Of a stretch of DNA of 48,096 bases, positions 33,199 to 42,643 are shown one piece after another. The notes under the pieces were generated by a model. It was given only the letters and a program-made list of their open reading frames with translations. It ran no database searches and was not told where the DNA came from. Both the position numbers and the translations under genes were made by a program. The DNA lies in NCBI GenBank assembly GCA_937892395.1, contig CALAGJ010000063.1, forward strand, positions 1 to 48,096, read 5' to 3'. Each line of letters starts with the position of its first letter. Within the stretch, counting starts at the first letter, position 1. The stretch comes from an uncultured Parafilimonas sp. Its GTDB lineage: Bacteria; Bacteroidota; Bacteroidia; Chitinophagales; Chitinophagaceae.

Positions 33199-34299
33199 AT
33201 GCATTGTATTAAATTTTTATGCTTATTTATTCTGCTTTCTAATTGCTCTACAGTAAATAAAATTGAAACAAGTGCTAACCATGCATCACAAAAAAGGCTT
33301 GCGAAATTTGAACCTGCTGATAGTGCATGTTTATTTTTTATTGGTCAGGATTTAGCAGCCACAGGTGGGCTTATTGGATATCATGATGGATATGTTGATC
33401 AGTTTCCAACCCCCACCGGTGTTACAGTTTACACAGATTTATCTCCCGGTGCTTCATCCTTCGGTTTTTTCCTAAAAGGGAATGATGGCTTGTACTCCAA
33501 AGCCAACTGGGGAAGTGGCGATAACTGTGCACAGTGTTATCTAAACGATGAAACTTATCAATATGCTTTAATGGCTATTGGATTATCACTTGTTGGCAAT
33601 GAAAAGGCAATAGCATCAGGTCAAAGAAATAATTTAATTCATACACTTGCTACTTGGATAAAAGAAAGTAAGCGCCCTGTATTTCTTCGTATCGGTTATG
33701 AATTTGATGGATGGAGTTGGAATCATTACAACAGACAACAGTACTTGTTAGCCTGGAAAAAAATTCATCAAATATTTTTGGAAATGAAAGTAGAAAATGT
33801 GGCTTTTGTGTGGCAATCTAAAGGGAATGGCTCAGGTCAAGACATACTGGAAAATTGGTATCCTGGAGATGATTTGGTGGATTGGTGTGCTTATTCTTTT
33901 TTCAATAATCCGGATGAGGAAATGCTTCATTTTGCAAAGCGCCATCATAAGCCTGTCTTCATAGCCGAGGCAAGTCCTGTATTACATAATGGAGTCACAT
34001 TTTCAAATACAAGACTTACAGATTCTGTTATTGCCAAAAAAGCCTGGCAGGAATGGTTTCTACCATTCTTGAAAACATTGCAGGATAATAAAGATGTAAT
34101 CAAAGCATTTTCTTATATAAATACCGATTGGCACTCTCAGCCCATGTGGGTAGTAAACCCTGTATTTCAGCAAGTAGATTCACGCATACAAATGAGTAAG
34201 TATGTTTCAAAAAAATGGTTGGAAGAAATGGAACATCCTCGCTATTTAAAACCGGATACAACACTTTGGAGTGCCTTGGGCTTTATTTCAAAAAGATAA
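33199..34299 (+). CDS. GH26-like glycoside hydrolase lipoprotein
   Basis: A 366-residue lipoprotein: signal peptide with lipobox LLSNCS (Cys16). The catalytic region fits glycoside hydrolase family 26 (beta-mannanase and related), clan GH-A: the acid/base glutamate is E168 in FLRIGYEFDGWSWNHY and the nucleophile E257 in PVFIAEASPV. Further GH26-like features are KGNGSGQDILENWYPGDDLV and VDWCAYSFF. GH26 enzymes retain configuration and cleave beta-1,4-mannan or mixed glucans; the exact polysaccharide is not clear. It is convergent with a TonB receptor 33 bases away, but no SusD-like gene is present, so it is not a standard utilisation locus. Confidence 0.82.
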   Translation: MHCIKFLCLFILLSNCSTVNKIETSANHASQKRLAKFEPADSACLFFIGQDLAATGGLIGYHDGYVDQFPTPTGVTVYTDLSPGASSFGFFLKGNDGLYSKANWGSGDNCAQCYLNDETYQYALMAIGLSLVGNEKAIASGQRNNLIHTLATWIKESKRPVFLRIGYEFDGWSWNHYNRQQYLLAWKKIHQIFLEMKVENVAFVWQSKGNGSGQDILENWYPGDDLVDWCAYSFFNNPDEEMLHFAKRHHKPVFIAEASPVLHNGVTFSNTRLTDSVIAKKAWQEWFLPFLKTLQDNKDVIKAFSYINTDWHSQPMWVVNPVFQQVDSRIQMSKYVSKKWLEEMEHPRYLKPDTTLWSALGFISKR

Positions 34300-34332
34300 A
34301 ATGTTATATCAAATATTTAATACAGACCTGAG

Positions 34333-36834
34333 CTACCACCTGGCTGCAATTTTCAAATTCAACATTCGAGGCGTAAGTCTGTTTGGTAAGGCATAAGTAG
34401 TGTTTTCAAAATCTTTTACCAACTGATAGCTGATGGTATTTGGTCTATCTATTACATTAAAAATTTCTACTGTTATCCATAAACTTTCAAAATTTTTAAA
34501 CGGAGAATGACTTCTTCTATTTTGCTTTTCTGATGATATGAGCATAGCACTCATGCCAAGATCAATACGCAGATATGGATCAACTTCCAAAGCATTTCTA
34601 TATCGAATAGAACCGGGAATATTAAAAGGCAAATTACTGCCATACAACAAATTTAGAAACCCTTTAAAGTTTTTATTGGTGCTCAAATAATCCTGAAAGA
34701 ACATGCCAAAGTTGATGAGCCTATCTGTGGGCCTGCGCAGCCATCCTACTTCATTGGTAGTGCTATCTGTTATTACTTTGTCCTCGGTTCCTGCTGTTAT
34801 TAATTCTCCTGCTGCATTATAATATTGTGTAAAAAAATCATTGTCAATATTTTCTCTGCTTCGCAGAATGCCTAAGCTCACCCAGCTTTCAGCATCGTTT
34901 ACAAGCTCGCCATAAAATCTTGTTTCAATACCGGCAGCCCATGCTTTGGCATTATTTTCCCCATAGTAGCGCAGTCTTACATTGTCTATATCATAAGGCA
35001 CTACATCCCACATGTTTTTATAAAATATTTCTGTGGTTAGCCTGCCGGGCCTTTGTAAAAATTTTAGGTTATAATCTGCACCAATACTTACCTGCCAGCT
35101 TTTTTGTGCTTTGAGTGCTGTATTTACACTGCCATCAAAACGGCGCATTTCTCTATAAAATGGCGGCTGCTGATATAGGCCTGCACTTGCCTTTATTACC
35201 ACATCTTTTTGCCAATTACCGGGGTGAAGAGAGAAGCCAATACGGGGAGAAAAAAGAAGCTCCTTATTGAGGGTATTGTAATTATATCTGATACCGGTTT
35301 GCAAGGTAAATCTGGTTGAATCACCCCATTGCATATTGTCCTGAAGGTAGCCACTTATACGGGTTGCATCAAGCGTAGCGCCACCGGTAGTAGTAGAAAA
35401 AATGGCAAGATTTCCGGGTGTGTAAGGCAAAGAGTAACCGGCCGAATCCCGATATTCAAATTCATTGAGTCGGTCATTAATCTGCTGCTGATCTATGCCC
35501 TGACCCCATTGAATAAAGTGTTTACCAATGGAATGAGATGATTTTATATACGCACTAAAAATATCAATCTTTAAACTGTTTCTTGCATAGTTTTGATTTA
35601 CTCCTGCCCCCAGTGGATTGGTAATTAATCCATAACTATCACTGTTTTTATCAAAATCTCTTTCACCAAAAAGATAAGCACCTGTAATGTCAAAATTTTC
35701 TTGCTCATCATCATTGAAATAACTCAACAATAATTTATAGGTATTTTTTGTGTTGGGCTGATGTACCAAAGTAAGCCCCCCAAAAGCAGTAGTATATTTA
35801 CTTCTTTCGCTGCCTTCAAAAAATATATCTAATCCAACACTTCCACTAAATACTGGTGAAAATACAGACGAGGTCAAACTTGCTTTTTCGGGGAAGAATG
35901 TAAAACGAGTACCGGCATAATTGCCCAATGCTTCCACACGCCATTTATTGGCAAATTGCCAAGTTAATAATCCCTGTATATCTGCACTACTTGGTATATA
36001 ATTTCCTTGTGTAGATTGAGTATTGAGCAGGTTTCTGTTATTCCTATTTCTGGCGCCTACTATATAGGTAATTTTTTTATTGGGCGTTATGCCTTCCAAA
36101 TGCAAGCCCTGCTCTAGTAATCCTACATATACAGAGCCACCAAAATGTGTTGGCTTTATATAACTCACATCCAACACGGAGCTAATTTTATCTCCATATT
36201 TTGCTTGAAAGCCACCTGCATAAAATTTGACATTGCCCGTCATTTCCGGATTAATAAAACTTAATCCTTCCTGCTGCCCACTGCGTACTAAAAATGGTCT
36301 GTAAATTTCAAAATCATTTACATATACAAGGTTTTCTTCATAGCTGCCGCCTCTTACTGTGTATTGAGATGTAAGTTCATTATTACTGCCAACAAAAACT
36401 TTAATTAGGCTTTCAATACTTTGTAGCGGAGATGGATTTACAAGAGCACGGGATGCATCAATGCTGATACGTCCACTTTCTATGCGTTGCCTACTATCCG
36501 TTACTACTACCTCTTCTAATTGATTGGTTGCATTGCGCAGCTGAATAACTATGCTTTCCTGTTCATCAGGCAATAAATAAAAGTTTTTTTGTTGAGTTGT
36601 ATATCCAGTTGAGCTAAACACCAATGCCAGCGGCTTTTGTGTTGGTAAGGTAATCGTAAAAAAACCTGTATCGTTTGTGATGGTTTGTTTTTGGCTATTT
36701 AGTACAGCTATTAAAACACCTGCTATGGGTTTTTTATTTTCATCCGTTACCATGCCGGATATAGTTGCGGTTTGTTTTTGAGCTGCCACAGCAAAGTAGA
36801 TTAGATTTAGAAAACCAATTAAAAAAACCCGCAT
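34333..36834 (-). CDS. TonB-dependent receptor with carboxypeptidase-like domain
   Basis: An outer-membrane receptor of about 833 residues. The signal peptide (MRVFLIGFLNLIYFAVAAQ) sets the start at 36834; an upstream in-frame ATG would add 11 residues ahead of it. Next comes a carboxypeptidase regulatory-like domain (TATISGMVTDENKKPIAGVL), then the plug domain (LEEVVVTDSRQRIESGRISI; YTVRGGSYEENLVYVND; FYAGGFQAKYGDKISSVLDV) and a long beta-barrel ending in LNLKIAARW. The terminal aromatic residue is typical for barrel insertion. Ligand is unknown. There is no SusD partner, so a SusC role is unlikely; import of a metal chelate, vitamin or small glycan is possible. Confidence 0.9.
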   Translation of the reverse strand: MRVFLIGFLNLIYFAVAAQKQTATISGMVTDENKKPIAGVLIAVLNSQKQTITNDTGFFTITLPTQKPLALVFSSTGYTTQQKNFYLLPDEQESIVIQLRNATNQLEEVVVTDSRQRIESGRISIDASRALVNPSPLQSIESLIKVFVGSNNELTSQYTVRGGSYEENLVYVNDFEIYRPFLVRSGQQEGLSFINPEMTGNVKFYAGGFQAKYGDKISSVLDVSYIKPTHFGGSVYVGLLEQGLHLEGITPNKKITYIVGARNRNNRNLLNTQSTQGNYIPSSADIQGLLTWQFANKWRVEALGNYAGTRFTFFPEKASLTSSVFSPVFSGSVGLDIFFEGSERSKYTTAFGGLTLVHQPNTKNTYKLLLSYFNDDEQENFDITGAYLFGERDFDKNSDSYGLITNPLGAGVNQNYARNSLKIDIFSAYIKSSHSIGKHFIQWGQGIDQQQINDRLNEFEYRDSAGYSLPYTPGNLAIFSTTTGGATLDATRISGYLQDNMQWGDSTRFTLQTGIRYNYNTLNKELLFSPRIGFSLHPGNWQKDVVIKASAGLYQQPPFYREMRRFDGSVNTALKAQKSWQVSIGADYNLKFLQRPGRLTTEIFYKNMWDVVPYDIDNVRLRYYGENNAKAWAAGIETRFYGELVNDAESWVSLGILRSRENIDNDFFTQYYNAAGELITAGTEDKVITDSTTNEVGWLRRPTDRLINFGMFFQDYLSTNKNFKGFLNLLYGSNLPFNIPGSIRYRNALEVDPYLRIDLGMSAMLISSEKQNRRSHSPFKNFESLWITVEIFNVIDRPNTISYQLVKDFENTTYALPNRLTPRMLNLKIAARW

Positions 36835-36960
36835 GCAAAAAATTATTTGGGTGTAAAGTAAGGGCAATCATTGTTTTATAAATCGATAATAATAAAATAA
36901 GAAACCTAATGCTATCTGTATATGAATTCGGCTTATTTTGCATCAAATAATTTATTCAAT

Positions 36961-38307
36961 ATGCGAAAAATTTTTACTCTCCTTGTTTCATTACTTACTG
37001 CTGCCACTACCCTTACTGCTCAAAGACTGCTTACAGAAGATTTTAATTTTGCTGCGGGGCAAATTACAGACGCAAATGGTGGTGCCAATGTAAGTGGCGG
37101 AGTATGGAAATCTACATCTGGTACTGGCAAATTTATACAGGCTGTAGATGCCAGCTTATCATCTGCCGTTTACATTACTTCACCAACTGTAGATAGCAGA
37201 CATATTGTGTTAGACACTATCACATCCAGTGCAGAAGATATTAAAACCAATTTTGCTGCTCAAACTGCGGGAACAGTTTATTGCAGTTTTTTAATCAATA
37301 TACTCACAGATGAATTGCTAAATGATAATAGCGCAGATACTGCTGAATATTTTTTGGGATTTGTATCAGCCGCTTCAAATACAAATTATCAAGGTAGATT
37401 GTATGTAAGAAAAGGAGCCACTGCAGGTACTGTAAATTTTGGTATATCTGCTAATTCATATAAAAATACAGCTATTGCTTGGGCTTCTAATACTTATGGT
37501 TTAAACATTACTCACCTTATAACCTTTTCAAGCAGTTTTGTAGATGGATCAAAAAATGATATCGTAAAATTATGGATTGACCAACCAGTTAACAATATAG
37601 AACCTGTACCACAAGCCAGTTCTGCTTATGATGCCGCTGGTAGTGTATCTGAAAATAGTGATTTGGGTGGTATTGCATTCAGACAAAGTGGTTCATCTGC
37701 GTCAGGATTGGGCAGTACACCAAATTGTAGAATAGATGCAATAAAAATTTCTACTGATTGGAACGATGCTACATTCCCAGTAAAACTTAAATCATTTAGC
37801 GTAGCCTTACAAAATAATGATGCACTGCTACAATGGATTACTACTGATGAAATCAATATGAAAGAATATGTGGTGGAAAGAAAAACGAGTAATAATGCAT
37901 ACACAGCAATCGCCTTCATCAGTGCAAGAAATACTTCGGGTGAAAATGTGTATCGTTTTACTGATAACAAGATGCTAAGCGGCACAAATATGTATCGCAT
38001 AAAAATGGTGGATAATGATGGTACAATTACTTATAGCAATGTGCAAACTGCAGTATCAAAAGCAGCGCAACAATTACTGATTAAAGGCAATCCTGTAATT
38101 GATAGAATTATTATACAACATGCTGCAGCCTCCAATGCAGCTACCATCAATATTTTGAATAGTAATGGAGTAAATGTACTCATGCAGCAAATAAATAGAG
38201 GCGCTACTGAAACCATCTTGCAGATAGCTGCTTTACCATCGGGCACTTACTTTGCAGTGTATGAATTGAATGGTACAAAAACATCAAAGCAATTTGTAAA
38301 ACAATAA
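36961..38307 (+). CDS. Secreted protein with type IX secretion C-terminal sorting domain
   Basis: A protein of about 448 residues. The signal peptide (MRKIFTLLVSLLTAATTLTAQ) fixes the ATG at 36961 rather than 36922. Residues about 20-285 are beta-rich and match no family I recognise. Residues about 285-365 (FPVKLKSFSVALQNNDALLQ; TDEINMKEYVVERKT; NMYRIKMVDNDGTITYSNV) are the fibronectin-like module that often precedes the sorting signal in Chitinophagaceae. The last 80 residues form a type A sorting domain (NPVIDRIIIQHA; LPSGTYFAVYELNGTKTSKQ), which sends the protein through SprA. Its export thus depends on sprA in this window. Cargo function is unknown. Confidence 0.86.
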   Translation: MRKIFTLLVSLLTAATTLTAQRLLTEDFNFAAGQITDANGGANVSGGVWKSTSGTGKFIQAVDASLSSAVYITSPTVDSRHIVLDTITSSAEDIKTNFAAQTAGTVYCSFLINILTDELLNDNSADTAEYFLGFVSAASNTNYQGRLYVRKGATAGTVNFGISANSYKNTAIAWASNTYGLNITHLITFSSSFVDGSKNDIVKLWIDQPVNNIEPVPQASSAYDAAGSVSENSDLGGIAFRQSGSSASGLGSTPNCRIDAIKISTDWNDATFPVKLKSFSVALQNNDALLQWITTDEINMKEYVVERKTSNNAYTAIAFISARNTSGENVYRFTDNKMLSGTNMYRIKMVDNDGTITYSNVQTAVSKAAQQLLIKGNPVIDRIIIQHAAASNAATINILNSNGVNVLMQQINRGATETILQIAALPSGTYFAVYELNGTKTSKQFVKQ

Positions 38308-38332
38308 AAAGTTGCTTCAAAAAAATTGATTT

Positions 38333-38359
38333 ATGGCAGTCTTTATGGCTGCCATTTTT
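38333..38359 (+). terminator. Rho-independent terminator after the T9SS cargo gene
   Basis: Arms 38333-38341 (ATGGCAGTC) and 38347-38355 pair over nine bases including one G-U pair, with a TTTAT loop, and continue into five Ts at 38355-38359. It lies 26 bases after the stop codon. Confidence 0.8.
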
Positions 38360-38485
38360 ATGCAATTTAAAATCAAATTAGACAAGAATTGCAATGTTGA
38401 TTATTTTGCTGTAAAAGAACATTTTTTAACGCAAGTATTGGGTTCTTTCAAAAGAACTATACTTGCCTTTTTATAAATAAAATCA

Positions 38486-40225
38486 GTGCAAAAAGAAAAG
38501 AAAATATCCTACTATAAATTATGTTGTGCGGTATGTGTTACTTGCTTTTTTCTATTGTACGACCAGCAACTACAAGCGCAAAATGCATATCCGCAAAACT
38601 ATTTTAGAAACCCTTTAGATATACCCATACAACTTGCGGCAAATTTTGGCGAACTGCGCACCAATCATTTCCACATGGGTTTAGATATTCGTACCCAGTC
38701 CAAAGAAAATCTTCCGGTGTATGCAGCTGCAGATGGCTATATCAGCAAAATAAAAATAGAAAAATATGGGTATGGAAGGGCTATCTATATTACACATCCT
38801 AATGGCTATACCACTCTCTATGCACACCTCAATGATTTCTATCCCGACTTGCAAAACTTTATCATTCAAAAACAATATGCAGATAAGAGCTGGGCGCAAG
38901 AAATTATATTACAACCAAACCAATTTCCAATAATACAGGGTCAATTCATAGCCAATAGTGGCAATACAGGTGGAAGTCAAGGACCACATCTGCATTTTGA
39001 AATTAGAGATAGCAAAACAGACAAAAACATCAATCCCGAATTATGTGGTTTTCCAATCACAGACAATATAGCACCATTGATCAGCACTCTCTATTTATAT
39101 GATCGAAGAAATAGTATTTATCAAGTAGAACCTTTGGCATATTCAGCTAAAAAATCTAAAGAAAATTATATTATTACAGCACCCATTATTTTATCAAAAA
39201 CACAATTGCCCGGATTTGCAATTAGGGCAGAAGATAAAAACAATGGCAGTAGTTATAAATTTGGCATTTATAGTGCAGACATGTATATGGATGATTCATT
39301 ACTGTTTGGCTTTGAACTCAATAATTTTAATTATACAGATAGTCGATATGTAAATGCCTGTATGGATTATAAAAAATTTATGAGCAGCAAAACGGGTATT
39401 CAATATTTATTTGAATTGCCCGGCAACCAGCTCAAAGTGTTTAAACCAACACATAGTAAAGGTGTAGTTATCCTCACTGACACCATTACACACAATATGC
39501 GGGTGGAAGTAAAAGATGTAACTGGCAATTTTTCTACCTTACTATTTAAATTAAAATATGATACCATTCATACAAATCCAATTCCCTATCCTGCAGATGC
39601 TAAACCGATAGTACCTGGCAAGACCGAAAAATTTGTTAGCACACACTGTGTGGTATCCTTCTCTGATAAAGCATTTTATGACCGTGTGCCCTTTAGTTGG
39701 AATCAAGTGCCTACGGCAGATACAACTGCTGTATCTCCGGCATATCAACTCTATAATTGGTTGGTACCTGTGCATGATTATTACGCAGTACAACTAAAAA
39801 CAAATTTGCCGGCCAATAGTGTCCTGAGGAATAAAACCATTATGAAATTAGTAAGTGGTAAAGATAGTTATTATGAAAAGGGAAGCTGGGAAGGTGATTG
39901 GATGAAAGCAAATTTTAGAAGGCTGGGTATAGTATGCTTACTATATGATACTATTGCTCCGCAAATTGCTCCAATAGCATGGAAAGACAGTAGCAGTTTT
40001 GATGGAAAAAAATCAATGGTTATAAAATGTACAGATAATAATGAAACCATCAGCCGCATGCAGATTACATGCGATGGACAATGGTTGCTCTTTGCAGAAA
40101 AAGGAAATACTTACACCTTTAAATTTGATGATAAAATATTACCCGGTTTTCATCAGATTATGATGAGTGCCACAGATTTGGCAGGGAATAAAACAGAAAA
40201 GACTTTCACGATAAAAAAGCTTTAG
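38486..40225 (+). CDS. Secreted M23-family metallopeptidase
   Basis: A 579-residue protein with an N-terminal signal/membrane segment (LCCAVCVTCFFLLYDQQLQAQ) followed by an M23 (LytM/peptidoglycan endopeptidase) domain: H63 and D67 in HFHMGLD, the strand GYGRAIYITHPNGYTTLYAHL, and H168/H170 in GPHLHFEI. All zinc-binding positions are present, so the enzyme is probably active. Residues about 200-579 are a beta-rich C-terminal region of unknown function. The start is a GTG at 38486; an in-frame stop lies 12 bases upstream. The bcp gene starts two bases after the stop, so the gene heads an operon. Confidence 0.87.
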   Translation: MQKEKKISYYKLCCAVCVTCFFLLYDQQLQAQNAYPQNYFRNPLDIPIQLAANFGELRTNHFHMGLDIRTQSKENLPVYAAADGYISKIKIEKYGYGRAIYITHPNGYTTLYAHLNDFYPDLQNFIIQKQYADKSWAQEIILQPNQFPIIQGQFIANSGNTGGSQGPHLHFEIRDSKTDKNINPELCGFPITDNIAPLISTLYLYDRRNSIYQVEPLAYSAKKSKENYIITAPIILSKTQLPGFAIRAEDKNNGSSYKFGIYSADMYMDDSLLFGFELNNFNYTDSRYVNACMDYKKFMSSKTGIQYLFELPGNQLKVFKPTHSKGVVILTDTITHNMRVEVKDVTGNFSTLLFKLKYDTIHTNPIPYPADAKPIVPGKTEKFVSTHCVVSFSDKAFYDRVPFSWNQVPTADTTAVSPAYQLYNWLVPVHDYYAVQLKTNLPANSVLRNKTIMKLVSGKDSYYEKGSWEGDWMKANFRRLGIVCLLYDTIAPQIAPIAWKDSSSFDGKKSMVIKCTDNNETISRMQITCDGQWLLFAEKGNTYTFKFDDKILPGFHQIMMSATDLAGNKTEKTFTIKKL

Positions 40226-40227
40226 TT

Positions 40228-40704
40228 ATGGCCACACATTTACAGGAAGGAGAAAAGGCACCCACATTTAGCGGAATGGCAGCAAATGGTGAGCAGATTA
40301 CATCTTCATCCCTGAAAGGAAAAAAAATTGCTCTGTATTTTTATCCTGAAGATGACACCCCCACTTGTACGGTGCAAGCCTGTAACCTTAGAGATAATTT
40401 TGGTGCATTAAAAGAGGCAGGTATTACAGTTATAGGCGTAAGCCCAAACAGTACAAATGATCATCAAAAGTTTGCCAAAAAATTTGAACTCCCATTTCCG
40501 CTGATAGCAGATCCAAAATATACCATCATCAATAAATACGGCGTATGGGGTACAAAGCAGCTATATGGCAGAGTGTATGATGGATTGCATAGAACAACTT
40601 TTTTGATAGATGAAAAAGGAAAGATTGCAAAAATTTTTCTACGACCTAAAAACAAAGACCATGCAGCTGAAATAATTGCATACTGGAAAAATGAAAATAA
40701 ATAA
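40228..40704 (+). CDS. bcp: Thioredoxin-dependent peroxiredoxin, BCP/PrxQ type
   Basis: A 158-residue peroxiredoxin that reduces hydroperoxides using thioredoxin. The peroxidatic cysteine is C47 in YPEDDTPTCTVQAC, and the resolving cysteine C52 lies five residues later, the arrangement of the atypical 2-Cys PrxQ/BCP class. Other family signs are VIGVSPNSTNDHQKFAKKF and RTTFLIDEKGKI. Length is normal. It sits two bases after the M23 gene and two before tmk, so these genes are cotranscribed. Confidence 0.93.
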   Translation: MATHLQEGEKAPTFSGMAANGEQITSSSLKGKKIALYFYPEDDTPTCTVQACNLRDNFGALKEAGITVIGVSPNSTNDHQKFAKKFELPFPLIADPKYTIINKYGVWGTKQLYGRVYDGLHRTTFLIDEKGKIAKIFLRPKNKDHAAEIIAYWKNENK

Positions 40705-40706
40705 TA

Positions 40707-41327
40707 ATGAGAAAAAATTTATTTATTGCATTAGAAGGAATAGATGGAAGTGGTAAAAGCACACAGATAAAATTATTGGCGGAGCATTTCATACAAGCAG
40801 GGCATAAAGTATATACCACTTTTGAACCTACAGATAGTCCAATAGGTTTAATGATTAGAAAGATTTTTAAACATGAAATGGAAGCTGACCATAAAGTAAT
40901 AGCAGGGCTTTTTGTAGCAGATCGTTTATATCATTTACTGGATAAAGAAAATGGTATATTGAAAAAATTGGAGGAAGGATATACTGTAATTTCTGATCGA
41001 TATTATTTTTCATCTTATGCCTATCATAGCGTGCACATGCCCATGCAGTGGGTGATAGATGCAAACGCAATGAGTGCTGCACTACTTCAACCAGACTTGA
41101 ATATTTATATCGATATATCACCGGAGCTTAGTATGCAGCGCATACATGAAGGACGCAGTAGTAAAGAGTTGTACGAAACAGTAGAAAATTTAACCGCTGT
41201 GCGGAATGAATACTTTAGCGCTTTTGAACTACTTCAATCTACAGAAAAAGTATTCATAACAGATGGTAATAAAAAGACAGATGCGGTAGCGGCTGATATA
41301 TGGCAAGTGGTACAACCAATGATATAA
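40707..41327 (+). CDS. tmk: Thymidylate kinase
   Basis: Tmk phosphorylates dTMP to dTDP, an essential step of dTTP synthesis. The 206-residue protein begins with the P-loop LEGIDGSGKST (residues 9-19), has the DRY motif at 97-99 (SDRYYFSSYAY), and a LID region around IHEGRSSKELYE. Length and motif order are standard. It lies two bases after bcp in a tight operon; a promoter-like element sits between it and nadC. Confidence 0.95.
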   Translation: MRKNLFIALEGIDGSGKSTQIKLLAEHFIQAGHKVYTTFEPTDSPIGLMIRKIFKHEMEADHKVIAGLFVADRLYHLLDKENGILKKLEEGYTVISDRYYFSSYAYHSVHMPMQWVIDANAMSAALLQPDLNIYIDISPELSMQRIHEGRSSKELYETVENLTAVRNEYFSAFELLQSTEKVFITDGNKKTDAVAADIWQVVQPMI

Positions 41328-41352
41328 AACGGATACATACAAACCCACCCAG

Positions 41353-41360
41353 TATATTTG
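41353..41360 (+). promoter_or_regulatory. Possible -7 element upstream of nadC
   Basis: TATATTTG matches TAnnTTTG and lies 15 bases before the nadC ATG at 41376. No TTG is found at the proper -33 distance, so the promoter is uncertain; it may give nadC and downstream genes extra transcription. Confidence 0.35.
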
Positions 41361-41375
41361 TACAATATCTAAAAT

Positions 41376-42227
41376 ATGCATGAAGATAAATGGCTTCACC
41401 TATTTGATGAAGCATTAAATGAAGATGCAGGCAGTGGTGACCATAGTACCCTGAGTTGCATACCGGCAGGCTTAAAAGGAAAAGCGGTTTTAAAAATTAA
41501 AGAAGCAGGAATTTTAGCTGGTGTGGAAGCAGCAAGAAAGTTATTTGCCTGGCAAGAGCCTGCAGCACAATTTAGATCATTTAAGCACGATGGGGATAAC
41601 ATGCAGCCCGGAGAAATTGCTTTTGAAGTAGAAGCCGCAGTGCATACAATTTTACGCTGTGAAAGATTGGCATTAAACTGTATGCAGCGCATGAGCGGCA
41701 TTGCTACCCTTACCCGTCAATACACAGATGTATTAAAAAACTATACAACAAAATTATTAGACACCCGAAAAACAACACCCAATTTTCGCATTGCAGAAAA
41801 AGAAGCTGTAAGGATAGGTGGCGGGGTAAACCATCGGTTTGGATTATATGATATGATTATGCTCAAAGACAATCATATTGACTACTGCGGAGGAATAGCA
41901 GCTGCCGTCAATAAAGCCGACCAATACGTGCAGGCTTATCAACCACATTTAAAAATAGAAGTGGAAACCAGATCAATTGCAGATGTGGAAACAGTATGCA
42001 GCATGGCAGTTGGCAAAGTATTTCGCATTATGTTAGATAATTTTATCCCTTCGGAAATTGATAAAGCCTTAGAAATAATTGATGGCAGGTTTGAAACGGA
42101 AGCCAGTGGTGGCATTAATTTGCAGAATATACAATTGTATGCAGCCACAGGAGTTGATTATATCAGTGTGGGTGGTTTAATTCATCAGGCACGTAGTCTT
42201 GATTTAAGCCTGAAGGCAAGTTTCTAA
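41376..42227 (+). CDS. nadC: Nicotinate-nucleotide pyrophosphorylase (carboxylating)
   Basis: NadC converts quinolinate and PRPP to nicotinate mononucleotide in de novo NAD synthesis. The 283-residue product shows the diagnostic LLDTRKTTPNFRIAEKEAVR, GGGVNHRFGLYDMIMLKDNH, IEVETRS and EASGGINLQNIQLYAATGVD segments with the catalytic Arg, Lys and His positions. Length is typical. No nadA or nadB is nearby. It is followed after nine bases by a SUI1-family gene. Confidence 0.95.
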   Translation: MHEDKWLHLFDEALNEDAGSGDHSTLSCIPAGLKGKAVLKIKEAGILAGVEAARKLFAWQEPAAQFRSFKHDGDNMQPGEIAFEVEAAVHTILRCERLALNCMQRMSGIATLTRQYTDVLKNYTTKLLDTRKTTPNFRIAEKEAVRIGGGVNHRFGLYDMIMLKDNHIDYCGGIAAAVNKADQYVQAYQPHLKIEVETRSIADVETVCSMAVGKVFRIMLDNFIPSEIDKALEIIDGRFETEASGGINLQNIQLYAATGVDYISVGGLIHQARSLDLSLKASF

Positions 42228-42236
42228 AATATTAAG

Positions 42237-42575
42237 ATGTCAAAGAAAACAAAAACAGATTTGCAGGGTATTGTTTACAGCACAGATCCTAACTATTCAT
42301 TCCAATATCATGAAGAGATAACGGAATCATTGCCACCGGCACAACAAAAACTTAAATTGATTTTGGATACCAAACATCGGGGTGGTAAAACGGTGTCTAT
42401 TGTAGAAGGATTTATTGGTACTGCTGTAGATTTAGAACTACTGGGCAAGCAACTAAAAAATGCATGTGGCACTGGTGGAAGCACAAAAGATGGTATAATT
42501 ATCATACAGGGAGATCAAAGGGAAAAAATGCTACAGTGGTTATTAAAAAATGGCTACAAACAAACAAGAAAATAA
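42237..42575 (+). CDS. SUI1/eIF1-family protein (YciH-like)
   Basis: A 112-residue protein with the eIF1/SUI1 domain: LDTKHRGGKTVSIVEGF (with the conserved RGGK), LELLGKQLKNACGTGGSTKD and the C-terminal IIIQGDQREKMLQWLLKNGY. In E. coli the homologue YciH can affect initiation fidelity and inhibit translation under stress; its role in Bacteroidota is not defined. It lies nine bases after nadC and is probably cotranscribed with it. Confidence 0.9.
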   Translation: MSKKTKTDLQGIVYSTDPNYSFQYHEEITESLPPAQQKLKLILDTKHRGGKTVSIVEGFIGTAVDLELLGKQLKNACGTGGSTKDGIIIIQGDQREKMLQWLLKNGYKQTRK

Positions 42576-42643
42576 TTTTAATACGGATTACGTTATAGTT
42601 CAATTAGCACCATTGTTTATCTTAATACAACCTAATCATATTT

